A stretch of DNA of 64,000 nucleotides, taken from the NCBI GenBank assembly GCA_037190845.1, contig JBBCJI010000004.1:1-64000 (forward strand). Reading direction: 5' to 3'. The stretch comes from JBEBVQ01 sp037190845 (lineage in GTDB: Bacteria > Bacteroidota > Bacteroidia > Chitinophagales > Chitinophagaceae). Shown piece after piece: positions 53,761 to 63,705 of the stretch (position 1 is the first letter of the stretch; each line of letters opens with the position of its first letter). Below the pieces are notes generated by a model. That model was not told the origin of the DNA. It saw nothing but the letters and a program-made list of their open reading frames with translations, and did not search any database. The translations under genes and the position numbers were made by a program.

Positions 53761-56262
53761 TTACCGCAATAGTGTCACGTTACCTTTTTGCAATTCCGGT
53801 TTGCCGTCTATGTTATATTGAAGCATATATACATAGGTGCCCAGAGCACATTCATTACCTTTGTGAGTTCCATCCCATCCCGAATATTTATTGGTTGTTT
53901 TAAAGATCTGTTCGCCCCAGCGATTATAGATACTGAATGTGAAAGATTGCAGCCTGGATATATTACCCAACGTTTTCAAAACATCATTGAGGCCATCACC
54001 GTCCGGCGTGAAGGCGTTAGGGACCCATATGTCACAGAATATCTGACGAATGCTGATGGTATCGCTTGCCATACCACATTCATTAGAAGCATTTACGGTG
54101 TATACACCGCCGTGCACGATAGATATCTGACGTTCTACACTGCCATTCGACCACAAGAAGGCATCTCCATTATTTGAATAAATTGGCTTTATTACCAAAG
54201 GTGTTTCTTCGCACACTACTGTGTCCTGTCCCAATGCTACTTTAGGTAATTCACCCGGTCTGAATTCAATTGTATCACTATTAACACAGCTATATGCTGA
54301 TGTTACCTTTACCCAATAAACACCCGGTGCAGTTACGGCGTATGTGGAAAGCGTACTGCCATCATGCCACAAATAGGTAGCGTGTGTGTTATCTGCATCC
54401 AATACTACAACCTGACTGGGACATAGTTCGGTGTCTGCCCCAAGAGATATTTCCGGACTATCCGCGATCAATACAGCTACACTATCTACACCGCCACAGC
54501 CATTTGTGTCAGTAGCTGTTACAACATAAATTGTTTCTGTAAGAGGGCTTGCAACAGGATTTCTGCAATTATTGCAACTCAATGTGCCATCAGGTTTCCA
54601 GTTATAGGCAGACAGATTATTGCCGCTTACATGTAGCTGTGCCATATCATGAGGGCAGATCATGGTATCATTGCCCGCGTGTATGACGATGGGAGAAATG
54701 GTAATAGTTATCGTGCCGTTATGTATGCAACCGGCAGCATCCATAGCTGTAAGACTTGCTGTATAGATACCGTAACCGCCAAACGTAACCACCGGCTCTT
54801 TTTGCTGAGATGTTGTATTATTACCCAAATCCCAATTCCACGTCGTAATGCCTGTAGTCATACTTTCAATGATAAGCTTATAGGTAAAACAACTGATCAT
54901 AGAATCTTTGATGTCTATGATATTCTGGTTGATAAATGTATCGGCAGGATAATTAAGCTGGACATTATTAAGCGTCAGTCCCGGTTGGCCCGGCTGTGAA
55001 TTCCACGCTACATTTCCGAATTGGGTTGAGATACCATTTTTTCCTCCCGAGAGCGTGCTGATAACATTCGCGGGAGCGGTTGTTTGTTTAAATGCTACTA
55101 CTCCTCCGCTACCGCCTCCACCAGGTCCGGCAGGCGCAATACCTCCAGGTATTATCCAGTTATCGGCTCCTTTACCTCCATTGGTATGTACGTTTATGTT
55201 CCCCGTATAGGTATTCACAAACATGGCAACTGTACCACCTGCCCCACCGCCGCTATTTCCATCATCAGCACAGCCTGATACTGCTCCGGTGCATTCTATA
55301 ACATTTCCTCCATTGCTCTTGATAGAATCGTTATTCCCTGCAAGGGCTCCAGCTATGATAATAATAATGCCGCCGCCATTGCCGCCGGGTTTATCCGTCT
55401 GTTGATTGGTATGACCGCTGCCTCCTCCGCCTCCCAGGAACAAGCGGTCCGGCATTGTGCTATATGGCAGTATCTTACCACCCACACCACCTACATCAGA
55501 AACATTGGTCGGGCAGGATCCCGGTAAGGGATACTGATCTCCACCGTTACCGCCGTTGCCGCCATTGGCTCCGCCTCCGCCTCCTGCATTATGGTCATTG
55601 CCCCCGCCCCCGCCATTGGCCAGCGCTCCACGACCATACATCTTACCATTGGATATGACAGATACTCCTTCCGCCTTATTACCACCTGAATTATCTGCAG
55701 GGTAGAAGTAATCCGGCTTATTACATAGATATTGAGTAAGGCGCAATGGTTGCCCCCCTCTGAAGCCTTTTGTACTGACGTCTATACCTGCATTCATCGT
55801 CAACGTGTTGGCAACATCTATTATAAATACACCTCCCGTACTGCCGTTCCAGGGAAGGCAGGTGTGTAAGTCATTGATGGTATAATTCTGATAATGCGGA
55901 ACTCTTATTATTTGTACCTTACCATCAGGTATATCAAATCGACGGCGTACCGGGTAAGTTAACGTCAGGTTGTTGCCGTTTTTTCCTTTAATAATGTTCA
56001 GTTCATAATTACCAGCTCCCCGATAATCAAGCACATTACCGAAACTTGCCGTATTGGTGGTGTCAATAATTGCTCCTTTCATTTGTATCATCAGTACCGT
56101 ATCACCTGCATTAAAATCTATCGCATCGTCTACAAGCAATATATTGTTGCACAGGTCTTTTTCCAGTACGGCGGCGTACTTGTTAATAACGGTATCCCGT
56201 GAGAAGGCATGTATACAGGTAAAACAAAAAAGCAAAAAGACAGGTAGTGTTTTTTTCATCAT
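53761..56262 (-). CDS. T9SS type B cargo protein with Gly-rich region and PKD domain
   Basis: 833 aa with a signal peptide at 1-20 (TLPVFLLFCFTCIHAFS). Residues ~25-200 carry NILLVDDAIDFNAGDTVLMI and a beta-rich fold. Residues ~200-400 are extremely Gly/Asn-rich (GGGGGNDHNAGGGGGANGG), as in other Bacteroidota glycine-rich surface proteins. A PKD module (TWNWDLGNNTTSQQKEP), Ig modules and a type B sorting domain (WVPNAFTPDGDGLNDVLKTL, YNRWGEQIFKT, GWDGTHKG, KGNVTLLR) follow. Upstream are 506 bp of non-coding DNA, then the LytTR regulator gene. Confidence 0.9.
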   Translation of the reverse strand: MMKKTLPVFLLFCFTCIHAFSRDTVINKYAAVLEKDLCNNILLVDDAIDFNAGDTVLMIQMKGAIIDTTNTASFGNVLDYRGAGNYELNIIKGKNGNNLTLTYPVRRRFDIPDGKVQIIRVPHYQNYTINDLHTCLPWNGSTGGVFIIDVANTLTMNAGIDVSTKGFRGGQPLRLTQYLCNKPDYFYPADNSGGNKAEGVSVISNGKMYGRGALANGGGGGNDHNAGGGGGANGGNGGNGGDQYPLPGSCPTNVSDVGGVGGKILPYSTMPDRLFLGGGGGSGHTNQQTDKPGGNGGGIIIIIAGALAGNNDSIKSNGGNVIECTGAVSGCADDGNSGGGAGGTVAMFVNTYTGNINVHTNGGKGADNWIIPGGIAPAGPGGGGSGGVVAFKQTTAPANVISTLSGGKNGISTQFGNVAWNSQPGQPGLTLNNVQLNYPADTFINQNIIDIKDSMISCFTYKLIIESMTTGITTWNWDLGNNTTSQQKEPVVTFGGYGIYTASLTAMDAAGCIHNGTITITISPIVIHAGNDTMICPHDMAQLHVSGNNLSAYNWKPDGTLSCNNCRNPVASPLTETIYVVTATDTNGCGGVDSVAVLIADSPEISLGADTELCPSQVVVLDADNTHATYLWHDGSTLSTYAVTAPGVYWVKVTSAYSCVNSDTIEFRPGELPKVALGQDTVVCEETPLVIKPIYSNNGDAFLWSNGSVERQISIVHGGVYTVNASNECGMASDTISIRQIFCDIWVPNAFTPDGDGLNDVLKTLGNISRLQSFTFSIYNRWGEQIFKTTNKYSGWDGTHKGNECALGTYVYMLQYNIDGKPELQKGNVTLLR

Positions 56263-56768
56263 TATTTATTTTATCAATCGTTAAACTTTACCAATACCGG
56301 CGCCGTTGCTGAAGTAGTTATCACCTATTCAGAACCTGATGCCGCCACTTATTGCTGACGAGCTCACAGGTTATTACCGGTATTGTAATATTACCGGCAC
56401 GGAGACTGTGGGGGACGATACACGCAGAGGAAATGTTTCATAGTGATATGTGCAGTATTTTTTGTAAAAACGAAACGCATAGTTATCCGTAGATTTTTTG
56501 AAAGCCTTGTGTATACAATAGTTTCATTTTAGTACTATACAAATTTATGTTTTATTTATAAAATATTGATTGTAATGAAATTATATAGAATTTCATTAGT
56601 TGATAGTTCGCTTTTACAAAAATATACACAAATGGCAACTGCTCCATGGCAACTGTATATGTGGCGCATAGTTGTGTATAACCCGTTATACTTTATGTAT
56701 AAGGTTAGGGAAATAAAAAAAGTCTTACTTTAAAACAGAAAGAAGGGATTGTGCAGGTACGGAGGAGC
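56263..56768. other. 506-bp intergenic region upstream of the 833-aa cargo gene
   Basis: Non-coding as far as can be seen, lying before the start of the minus-strand cargo gene and after the stop of the LytTR gene. It holds a 9-bp inverted pair CAATACCGG (56292-56300) and CCGGTATTG (56377-56385). A second pair, CCGGTA/TACCGG, sits near 56377-56397. The distal half is AT-rich, as expected for a regulated promoter. A binding site for the adjacent LytTR regulator is plausible but no consensus was identified. Confidence 0.4.
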
Positions 56769-57494
56769 TTACTTGAATTTTAATGCCAGAAAATCCAGTA
56801 ATTGCTTTTTATATCTTCTTGAGACTTCAACAAATGAGCCATTCTGCATTTCAACAGAATCGCCGTCGCGATTAGAAAATTTTACGACGTAGTTCAGGTT
56901 AACAACAAAGGAATGATGACACCTGAAAAATATCTGGGGGGAAAGTTTTTTTTCAAAATAACCAATGTTTTTAGATACGGTATGCTTTATCCCATTAGTA
57001 TTGTATATATAGCAATAATTACCCATGGCCTCGATATAGATAATATCATTATCATTTAAGTAAATAATATCATTGTGGGTTGTTATCTGTATTCCCTGTT
57101 GGTAAGTGGATCCCATTTCCCTCAACTGGGATTTGAAAAACAATTGTTTTCTGGCATAATCTACAGCTACAATCAGTTCAGCAGGGTCTATCGGCTTAAG
57201 CAGGTAATCAACCGCATGTAGCCGTAATGCATTGAGTGCATACTGTGAATAACCCGTAGTGAAAATTACTTCGAATTTCCGTTCCGGAAATTTTTCCAGA
57301 ACCCCTAACCCGTTTATTTCAGGGATCTGTACATCCATAAATACAATGTCTGGCATCAAATCTGCGATCATTTGTATCGCCATCAAACCATCAGTTGCGA
57401 TACCGGCTACTTCAATATTTTTCGTGTGTTTTTTCAGCAACATTTCAATAGCTGAAGAGCAGGCATCTTCATCGTCTACGATCAAAGCAGTCAT
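56769..57494 (-). CDS. LytTR-family response regulator
   Basis: 241-aa DNA-binding regulator. Receiver domain 1-115 with D8/D9 acidic pocket residues (LIVDDEDACSS), phospho-acceptor D54 in VFMDVQIPEINGLG and the Lys in YLLKPIDPAEL. The C-terminal LytTR domain (about 140-238) has DIIYIEAMGNYCYIYN and FFRCHHSFVVNLNYV. Its likely kinase is encoded immediately upstream on the same strand (57646-60627), with 151 bp between and a possible own promoter at 57561. Confidence 0.93.
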   Translation of the reverse strand: MTALIVDDEDACSSAIEMLLKKHTKNIEVAGIATDGLMAIQMIADLMPDIVFMDVQIPEINGLGVLEKFPERKFEVIFTTGYSQYALNALRLHAVDYLLKPIDPAELIVAVDYARKQLFFKSQLREMGSTYQQGIQITTHNDIIYLNDNDIIYIEAMGNYCYIYNTNGIKHTVSKNIGYFEKKLSPQIFFRCHHSFVVNLNYVVKFSNRDGDSVEMQNGSFVEVSRRYKKQLLDFLALKFK

Positions 57495-57560
57495 TGTTAT
57501 GTTTTTTTGTACAAAAATCCATTTTGCAGTGTGAATAATTTTTAACGCTCAACACAATAT

Positions 57561-57568
57561 CAAACATA
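57561..57568 (-). promoter_or_regulatory. Possible -7 box for the LytTR gene
   Basis: On the minus strand TATGTTTG (57568-57561) is a perfect -7 match 67 bp before the LytTR start. No -33 box at normal spacing was found, so it may be weak or activator-dependent. Confidence 0.4.
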
Positions 57569-57645
57569 AGATTCTTTTTATAAGTTGCATCTATTTTGTT
57601 TGAAAAAAACATGCTTTACTTACCGGCAATGCAACAGGCAGATCA

Positions 57646-60627
57646 TCAGTAAACAGGCAATGAAAATATAACGCTCGTCCCGATAGCTTCTCCATTTTCT
57701 GCATATTTATCTTCTACGGTATATTGATATTCGGTTCCTTCCTGCTGGTGCAACAACTGCAGCCTTTTTACGGTAATGTCTATTCCTACCGAGCGATGAC
57801 TCTTCCTCAGGTTACTATTTATCATCGTAGCCCTTTCCCTTCCTATACCATTATCCTCTACCACGCAGATGATAACAGTTTCGAGTTGCGAAAAACTGAT
57901 ATTTAGTTTTCCTTTTCTATTTTTCAGATGTGATAAACCATGTTTGATCGCATTTTCCACAAATGGCTGAACAAGCATGTTAGGTATTTTTACATTCGCT
58001 TTAATATTATTTACTTCAAAATGGTATTCAAAACGACCCGGAAATCTTTCCAGTTCTAATTCCAGATACTTATTAAGGAATAATATTTCCCTTTCCAGTA
58101 ACACAGATTTTTCTGCACTCAGATCCAGCATCAATCTCATTAGTTTAGCAAATCGCAATGTTATATCATATGCAGTGGTATGCAGTTCTTTAAGTATGGC
58201 TGATTGTATTGAGAAAAGGCTGTTGAAAATGAAATGCGGGCTGATTTGGTGTACCAACGCTTTTTGCTGGTATTCAGACAGATCAAGCAGCATAGCATTT
58301 TTTTCAAGTATCATTTTGTTTTTCCTTTTAATGCTCCGCAACCTGAGATAGAAGATCACAACACACCCTAATATAAAAGCAGATATGAGCAGCGCATAAA
58401 ACCAGGCCGTCTTCCAGAACGGAGGATGAATTGTAAAAGAATAGGCAGCAGCAGGAGAGATAGGGTTGTTTATAGCATTTGTCATCTCTGTTTCAAAAAC
58501 ATACGCCCCGGGCGGGAGATCAATGAATATGGCTTTTCGTTCATCTGTGTTAAACCATTTGTCTGTGTATAATCCTTTCAAACGGTAACGGTACTTCTGT
58601 TGTGCTCCTTTGTTGAAATTTATATTTATAAATTCAAAAACAAAATCGTTCTGAAAATATTTGAAATCGTTATTAGCTGAAAAGTCGATCGCTGTATTTC
58701 CCACCTCTATTTTTTTTATGATCGGTGGTCTCTGTTGGTATAGAGCAGGAATAGCCCTGAGAGGCAGTACACAAATATTATCCGCCCAGGGAAAGTAAAG
58801 CCAGCCATTGCAAATACTAAACTTCCAGATATCCACAGCAGGCAACGCCATTTCATTACTATACTGCTGTATGCCGAACTTGTTGTTGTTGAAAGTAATG
58901 GACAATATGCCAATGTTCGTACTAAGCCATATCGTATCTCCTACTACCTGCATCGCGTGGATAACAGATGTGGGCAGGCCGTTTGATTCTGTAAAATTAT
59001 ATACCTTTTTATCACGCTTGTTATATAACACAATGCCCTGTTCCCATGTTGCCAATACAATCAAGTCGGTAGATAACTGCCCCAACGAAATAATCCTTGT
59101 ATTGAAGATGGGAAGCTCTTTGGAAAGATCTTTAATACCGTATTTATCCAGGATAGAAACACCGTCAGCGCTTGTAATCCAATATTCATTGGAAGAGTCT
59201 TTAAATATGGCATTGGTGAATGGTTCAAACAATATCGTTTTATTGTCTTTAAATTTTCGAAAGGTGAAGTGCCATCCAAAAGTTGTTGCCTGCTTTAATG
59301 GTACTATATTCCATAGATCCTTCGAATTGATCAGGAAAGAGAAGAATATCTCCTTATTGATCGGGTATACAACATCCGGATCAAAATAGTCTATTGAAGG
59401 TAAAAACTCTTTTTTCCTGCCGGGTATTGCTGCAAAAATGCGTTGATCTGTAATGGCGAAATAATGATCCTTGCTATAGTAAAAACACTGCTTCAGTAAC
59501 TCATCTTTCTGTAAAGGAATTTGCATTTTATGATATAACCTTCCATCTTCAAAAACATTCACAGTGCCTGAAAGAGTAGTTATCACAACCCTGTTGCCGT
59601 ATTGTTCAATAGTGTTGATCTCATTATCACTTTTCCAGTATCGCAATTGTGTCGGATGTTGGTAGTAAAGTCCTTTGTGCCGGGTCGAAAACCATTGACC
59701 ACCTTCACGGTCAAAATAAATGTCTGTAACGTACATGTTTTCGAAAAGTGAATCAGTAACGGTCAGTTCAGCCGCGCTGTCAAGAGTGTTTTTTTTCACG
59801 CCACTGGATTCATAAGCTATATATATATCATTAACTCCCTTTGCCGCAAATGCAGTAATACGTTTGGGCGTATAATAAACACGATATTTCTTTTTATCCT
59901 TGTAAATTAGTATCACTTCTTTCATGCAAAAAATATCCCAGTTCCCGACACGGGAATAAAACATTCTTCGTGTGTCATAATCATATATGGTGATATTCAT
60001 CTTTACGGAATCAATAGTATTTGTACCATCGGGCCAGGTTATGTGCAACTTATTCCAGCCATTGAATCCCTGTTCTGTGTGTTCTTCATAAAAAAGATGT
60101 GAATCCTGTAGATTATAATGAATGCCGGCCGGCATTTTATAAGCGCTCACTGTCGAGTCAGGAGCCAGTATTTCGCTTTTCGAATTGTTATATTGTACCC
60201 ATAAAGAATCATTTTTCTCATAAACACTATAAGCTATAAGCATGTGCTCTGGCGGGAAGGTGTGTTTGGTTTGTCCATTATTTTTGTATGAAAAAGCTTG
60301 ATCCTCGCGTACAAGTATGCGTCCGTCGCGTCCCGAAAAAAATAATTTCCCGGACTTTCCCCTGTGAATATTGAAGAAGGGTATTCTAAGCAATTTGTTA
60401 TTATGCTTTACCGCTTCAAAATGATAACCATCGTAACTGACGATACCGCCATCTGTTGCGATCCATAAATAACCATCGTTGTCCTCCATTACTTGACGTA
60501 CCTGGTTATGAGGAAGTCCCTGATCTGTCGTAAATTGTTTGAAATAGTACTCTTGTGCATATCCGGTAACATTGAATACACACGCAAGTATAAGGGCGGA
60601 AAAAAAATATTTCGCAGCAAATTGCAT
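57646..60627 (-). CDS. Propeller-sensor histidine kinase (LytS/YpdA type)
   Basis: 993 aa; start at 60627 (MQFAAKYFFSALILACVFNV) because it begins with a proper signal peptide, whereas the longer frame adds 15 residues. A periplasmic beta-propeller of two-component-regulator repeats opens with FTTDQGLPHNQVRQVMEDND and GYLWIATDGG. A Y_Y_Y domain (YRYRLKGLYTDKWFN) follows, then a transmembrane helix (FYALLISAFILGCVVIFYLR), the His_kinase box ALVHQISPHFIFNSLFSIQS with phospho-acceptor H798, and an ATPase domain (VQPFVENAIKHGL, VEDNGIGRER). It phosphorylates LytTR regulators; the adjacent one is the obvious partner. Ligand unknown. Confidence 0.93.
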   Translation of the reverse strand: MQFAAKYFFSALILACVFNVTGYAQEYYFKQFTTDQGLPHNQVRQVMEDNDGYLWIATDGGIVSYDGYHFEAVKHNNKLLRIPFFNIHRGKSGKLFFSGRDGRILVREDQAFSYKNNGQTKHTFPPEHMLIAYSVYEKNDSLWVQYNNSKSEILAPDSTVSAYKMPAGIHYNLQDSHLFYEEHTEQGFNGWNKLHITWPDGTNTIDSVKMNITIYDYDTRRMFYSRVGNWDIFCMKEVILIYKDKKKYRVYYTPKRITAFAAKGVNDIYIAYESSGVKKNTLDSAAELTVTDSLFENMYVTDIYFDREGGQWFSTRHKGLYYQHPTQLRYWKSDNEINTIEQYGNRVVITTLSGTVNVFEDGRLYHKMQIPLQKDELLKQCFYYSKDHYFAITDQRIFAAIPGRKKEFLPSIDYFDPDVVYPINKEIFFSFLINSKDLWNIVPLKQATTFGWHFTFRKFKDNKTILFEPFTNAIFKDSSNEYWITSADGVSILDKYGIKDLSKELPIFNTRIISLGQLSTDLIVLATWEQGIVLYNKRDKKVYNFTESNGLPTSVIHAMQVVGDTIWLSTNIGILSITFNNNKFGIQQYSNEMALPAVDIWKFSICNGWLYFPWADNICVLPLRAIPALYQQRPPIIKKIEVGNTAIDFSANNDFKYFQNDFVFEFININFNKGAQQKYRYRLKGLYTDKWFNTDERKAIFIDLPPGAYVFETEMTNAINNPISPAAAYSFTIHPPFWKTAWFYALLISAFILGCVVIFYLRLRSIKRKNKMILEKNAMLLDLSEYQQKALVHQISPHFIFNSLFSIQSAILKELHTTAYDITLRFAKLMRLMLDLSAEKSVLLEREILFLNKYLELELERFPGRFEYHFEVNNIKANVKIPNMLVQPFVENAIKHGLSHLKNRKGKLNISFSQLETVIICVVEDNGIGRERATMINSNLRKSHRSVGIDITVKRLQLLHQQEGTEYQYTVEDKYAENGEAIGTSVIFSLPVY

Positions 60628-60650
60628 TTCAAAAATCACAAACACACATA

Positions 60651-60680
60651 TAAATATAGTTCTTGAATACAATATACAAA
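60651..60680 (-). promoter_or_regulatory. Promoter of the histidine kinase gene
   Basis: On the minus strand TTTG (60680-60677), an 18-nt spacer and TATATTTA (60658-60651): one mismatch in the -7 box. Predicted initiation is about 15-20 nt before the ATG at 60627. Confidence 0.5.
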
Positions 60681-60702
60681 AACCTGTATTCAGCCGGTAT
60701 TG

Positions 60703-62919
60703 TTATAGATGGAGCAACCCGAAGCGGTGCAGGGTATTGACCGGTTTGTTATCCCAGAACAGTTCAAAGTCTTCAAGCCCGGCATTTTCATAGTCTTTCT
60801 TTACTTCCTGCAGGGGCATTGTTTTCCAGGGTTGCCGGCTGATCCGGTCCAGCAGTGCTACAAACCATTCGCCCTGCGGTCTGTCTACAGATATTTTTGA
60901 ACTGGTCTGCCGGTTGATAAAGGTGAGTATGGTTACTTCCCATTGGCTGCCTTTTTTTGATTTGATATGATGCATTACCGTGGGCGGCGTGCCCAGCCAG
61001 GCTACCTTTGTATTGGGGCGCGTCTGTGCGTACACTTGTTCTTCCAGCACGCTCGTAATAAAGTGCTGAGGTATAGTGGTGCGCGGCACTTTGAAGTCAA
61101 ACCATTTATGCAGCGGATATTCAAGGCACTGACCATGCATGTAATTCAGTAGTGATTTTTTGAGGCCGTAGCTGAAGCTGTCATGATCTGTACCTGTGGG
61201 ATCGGCATGTTCCAGGTCGTTGTTGGCAAAGCTGCCAATAACGGGCGTCTGGTTAATGACGTGGAATTTTTCAGGGTTAAGACCTACCGGACTGTGCGCG
61301 GTCATGGCAAACTGGTGCCAGAATGCAGATTGCAGGATGCCTGCTTCAAACATCTGCCGTACCATCTCCAGGGAATCTATGGTCTCCTGCGCGGTCTGTG
61401 TCGGAAATCCGTACATCAGGTAAGCATGCACCATAATGCCCGCTGCTGTAAAATTGTGATTGACACGTGCTACCTGTGCTACAGTAATGCCCTTGTCGAT
61501 CATTGCCAGCAGACGGTCGGAGGCCACTTCAAGCCCTCCGGAAACGGCAATACAGCCGGATGCCTTTAGCAACAGGCAGAGATCGCGTGTAAAACTTTTT
61601 TCAAAACGGATATTGGCCCACCAGCTTACCACGAGTCCGCGTCGTATGATCTCCAGCGCAAGCTCACGCATAAGCGCGGGTGGCGCAGCTTCGTCTACAA
61701 AGTGAAATCCATGGCCGCCTGTTTGCGCTATGATCGTTTCCATCCGGTCGCAGAGCAACTGTGCCGTGATCGGTTCGTAGAGCTTTATGTACGGCAGAGA
61801 AATATCGCAGAATGTGCATTTCCCCCAATAGCATCCGTGCGCCATAGTCAGCTTGTTCCAGCGTCCGTCGCTCCAGAGGCTGTGCATGAGATTGGGTACC
61901 TCAATGACAGAGATATACTTGTCGAGTAAAAAATCGCTGTAATCCGGTGTGCCGAGCTGATCCTGCCGGTAATCACGGCATCCGGTATGGTTGATGTACG
62001 TTACCTTGCTGTCTGTCAGCAGGAAGGTGCGCTTCAGTTCATCCTGCTGTATTTCCCCTTTTATGTAACGCAGCAGGTTTTCAACCGGCGCTTCTCCGTC
62101 GTCAAGTGTAATGAAATCAAGAAATTCAAATACCCGTGGGTCAGACAGGGAGCGCAGTTCCGTATTAGGATACCCGCCGCCCATCGCTACTTTTACTCCG
62201 GGGTATTTTTCTTTTATCCATGCTCCGCAGCGTAGCGCTGCAAACAGGTTGCCGGGGAATGGTACGGATATGGCTACCAGCTCAGGTTGTATGGCGTTCA
62301 TGTGTTTTTCCAGTACAGAGCGCAGTATGTTGTCTATAAGTGTGTGCGGCTGCTGTAAAGCATTATAGAGCACGTCGAAGCTGCCGGCCGACCTTCCGAG
62401 CCGCTCCGCATAACGGCTGAAGCCGAAGTGGGGATCGACACATGCCGTGATCAGGTCTCCGAGGTCTTCAAGATACATGGTGGCGAGGTGCCGGGCTTTA
62501 TCCTGTATGCCCATGCTCCCGAATGCAGTATGCAGATCGTCAAGCTGGCTGAAACGTTCCGCTTCAGGCAGGAAATCGCGTTTGCAAATGCGGTGTGCGA
62601 GTGTAGCATTTCGGCCCTGCAGGAAGTCGATTGTACTATCTACCGTTTGTATATAGTGCTCGCGCAGGGTAATGATGCGTTGTATGTTTTCAGGCAATGC
62701 GCTGCTTACATCTATCTGTGCAAAAAGCTGCTGTAATCCTTCCCGGGAAAATAAAGCCAGGATTATTTCTATGCCGAGATCCGCCTGTACCGAAGATATT
62801 CCTTTTGTATTGAGGAACCCTTTCAGGTACGCAGTAGCTGGATAGGGTGTATTCAGTTGCGTAAACGGCGGTGTAAACAGAAAGATGGACGCACTCAAGC
62901 CAAGAGAATTTATACGCAA
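60703..62919 (-). CDS. B12-binding-domain radical SAM enzyme, substrate unknown
   Basis: 738 aa. An N-terminal cobalamin-binding-like region (about 150-300, with VAISVPFPGNLFAALRCGAW and VKVAMGGGYPNTEL) precedes a radical SAM core with cysteines C363, C368 and C371 (GCYWGKCTFCD, CX4CX2C spacing) and GGLEVASDRLLAMIDKGITV. No ATG start exists: TTG at 62919 overlaps a -7 box (TACATTTG, minus strand 62924-62917), so TTG at 62898, giving MSASIFLFTPPFTQ, may be the true start. Many relatives are methylases or C-C bond enzymes; no precursor peptide or pathway gene is adjacent. Confidence 0.85.
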   Translation of the reverse strand: MRINSLGLSASIFLFTPPFTQLNTPYPATAYLKGFLNTKGISSVQADLGIEIILALFSREGLQQLFAQIDVSSALPENIQRIITLREHYIQTVDSTIDFLQGRNATLAHRICKRDFLPEAERFSQLDDLHTAFGSMGIQDKARHLATMYLEDLGDLITACVDPHFGFSRYAERLGRSAGSFDVLYNALQQPHTLIDNILRSVLEKHMNAIQPELVAISVPFPGNLFAALRCGAWIKEKYPGVKVAMGGGYPNTELRSLSDPRVFEFLDFITLDDGEAPVENLLRYIKGEIQQDELKRTFLLTDSKVTYINHTGCRDYRQDQLGTPDYSDFLLDKYISVIEVPNLMHSLWSDGRWNKLTMAHGCYWGKCTFCDISLPYIKLYEPITAQLLCDRMETIIAQTGGHGFHFVDEAAPPALMRELALEIIRRGLVVSWWANIRFEKSFTRDLCLLLKASGCIAVSGGLEVASDRLLAMIDKGITVAQVARVNHNFTAAGIMVHAYLMYGFPTQTAQETIDSLEMVRQMFEAGILQSAFWHQFAMTAHSPVGLNPEKFHVINQTPVIGSFANNDLEHADPTGTDHDSFSYGLKKSLLNYMHGQCLEYPLHKWFDFKVPRTTIPQHFITSVLEEQVYAQTRPNTKVAWLGTPPTVMHHIKSKKGSQWEVTILTFINRQTSSKISVDRPQGEWFVALLDRISRQPWKTMPLQEVKKDYENAGLEDFELFWDNKPVNTLHRFGLLHL

Positions 62920-63038
62920 ATGTAATGCTATCCTTGCGGAGCAGGGTGATTTTTGAGATTCATGATAATGAGTTCTGTGATGCCGCCACTGATTTATGGA
63001 ATAACATGATCGCCTCCCTTTTGATACCCGGTCATTTT

Positions 63039-63686
63039 TTAATCCAGCAATCCCAGCTCAATAACTTTTTTTACCAGCCCTATGGTGTTTTTCACCTCGA
63101 GTTTTGTGGCCAGGTTAAAGCGGTAATTTTCTACTGTCCGTAGGCTGATACACAATTCTTCTGCGATTTCGGGATTGCTGTATTCTTTGAGCATCAGCCG
63201 CAGGATGTCTTTTTCCCGTGGGGTGAGTCCGTATTTGGTAGAAGTCTTCCATTTGATCTGCTTGCGGAATTCGTCCAGCTTCTGCTCCACATCAGGCTTC
63301 AGGTACTGCTGCCCTTTGTGTACGGTTTCAATGGCATGCACAATGGATTTCTGATCCGTGTTTTTTGAAAGGTATCCGGCTGCGCCGTTGCTGAGCATGT
63401 TGTGGATATAGATCATCTGGTTGAAGTTGCTCAGGATCAGGATGCGGAGTTTCGGATAAGATTTTACAAGTATCGGTACCAGTTCGTCTCCTGATTTTCC
63501 GGGCATCTGGATATCCAGAAGTAATACATCCGGACAATTGTGCTTCAGTCCGCTGAGCAGGGATTCGCCATCTGTATACATATGCTCCAGCCGGATGTGG
63601 GGATAATGCAGCAGCATATCCTTGATACCGTTGAGCACTACGGGATGATCATCCGCTATGGCAATTCTTATCTGTTCCATAAGCAT
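63039..63686 (-). CDS. NarL/FixJ-type response regulator
   Basis: 215 aa (or 213 from the second ATG at 63680). Receiver with D12/D13 acidic residues (IAIADDHPVVLNGI), phospho-acceptor D58 in DVLLLDIQMPGKSGDEL and Lys in GYLSKNT. The LuxR-type HTH is LTPREKDILRLMLKEYSN, then PEIAEELCISLRTVENYRFN. The kinase gene ends 20 bp upstream, so the two form an operon. The decayed regulator at 17786 is of the same type. Confidence 0.94.
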   Translation of the reverse strand: MLMEQIRIAIADDHPVVLNGIKDMLLHYPHIRLEHMYTDGESLLSGLKHNCPDVLLLDIQMPGKSGDELVPILVKSYPKLRILILSNFNQMIYIHNMLSNGAAGYLSKNTDQKSIVHAIETVHKGQQYLKPDVEQKLDEFRKQIKWKTSTKYGLTPREKDILRLMLKEYSNPEIAEELCISLRTVENYRFNLATKLEVKNTIGLVKKVIELGLLD

Positions 63687-63705
63687 AAGACTGCAATGCT
63701 CAAAT

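Noticed and set aside
55000..55700. Plus-strand ORFs opposite the Gly-rich part of the 833-aa protein
   Set aside because: GC-rich glycine codons on the minus strand produce long antisense frames; no coding features.
56284..56358. 24-codon open stretch (NFTNTGAVAEVVITYSEP...) that looks protein-like
   Set aside because: Too short and without flanking coding sequence; could be a gene fossil but chance is equally likely.
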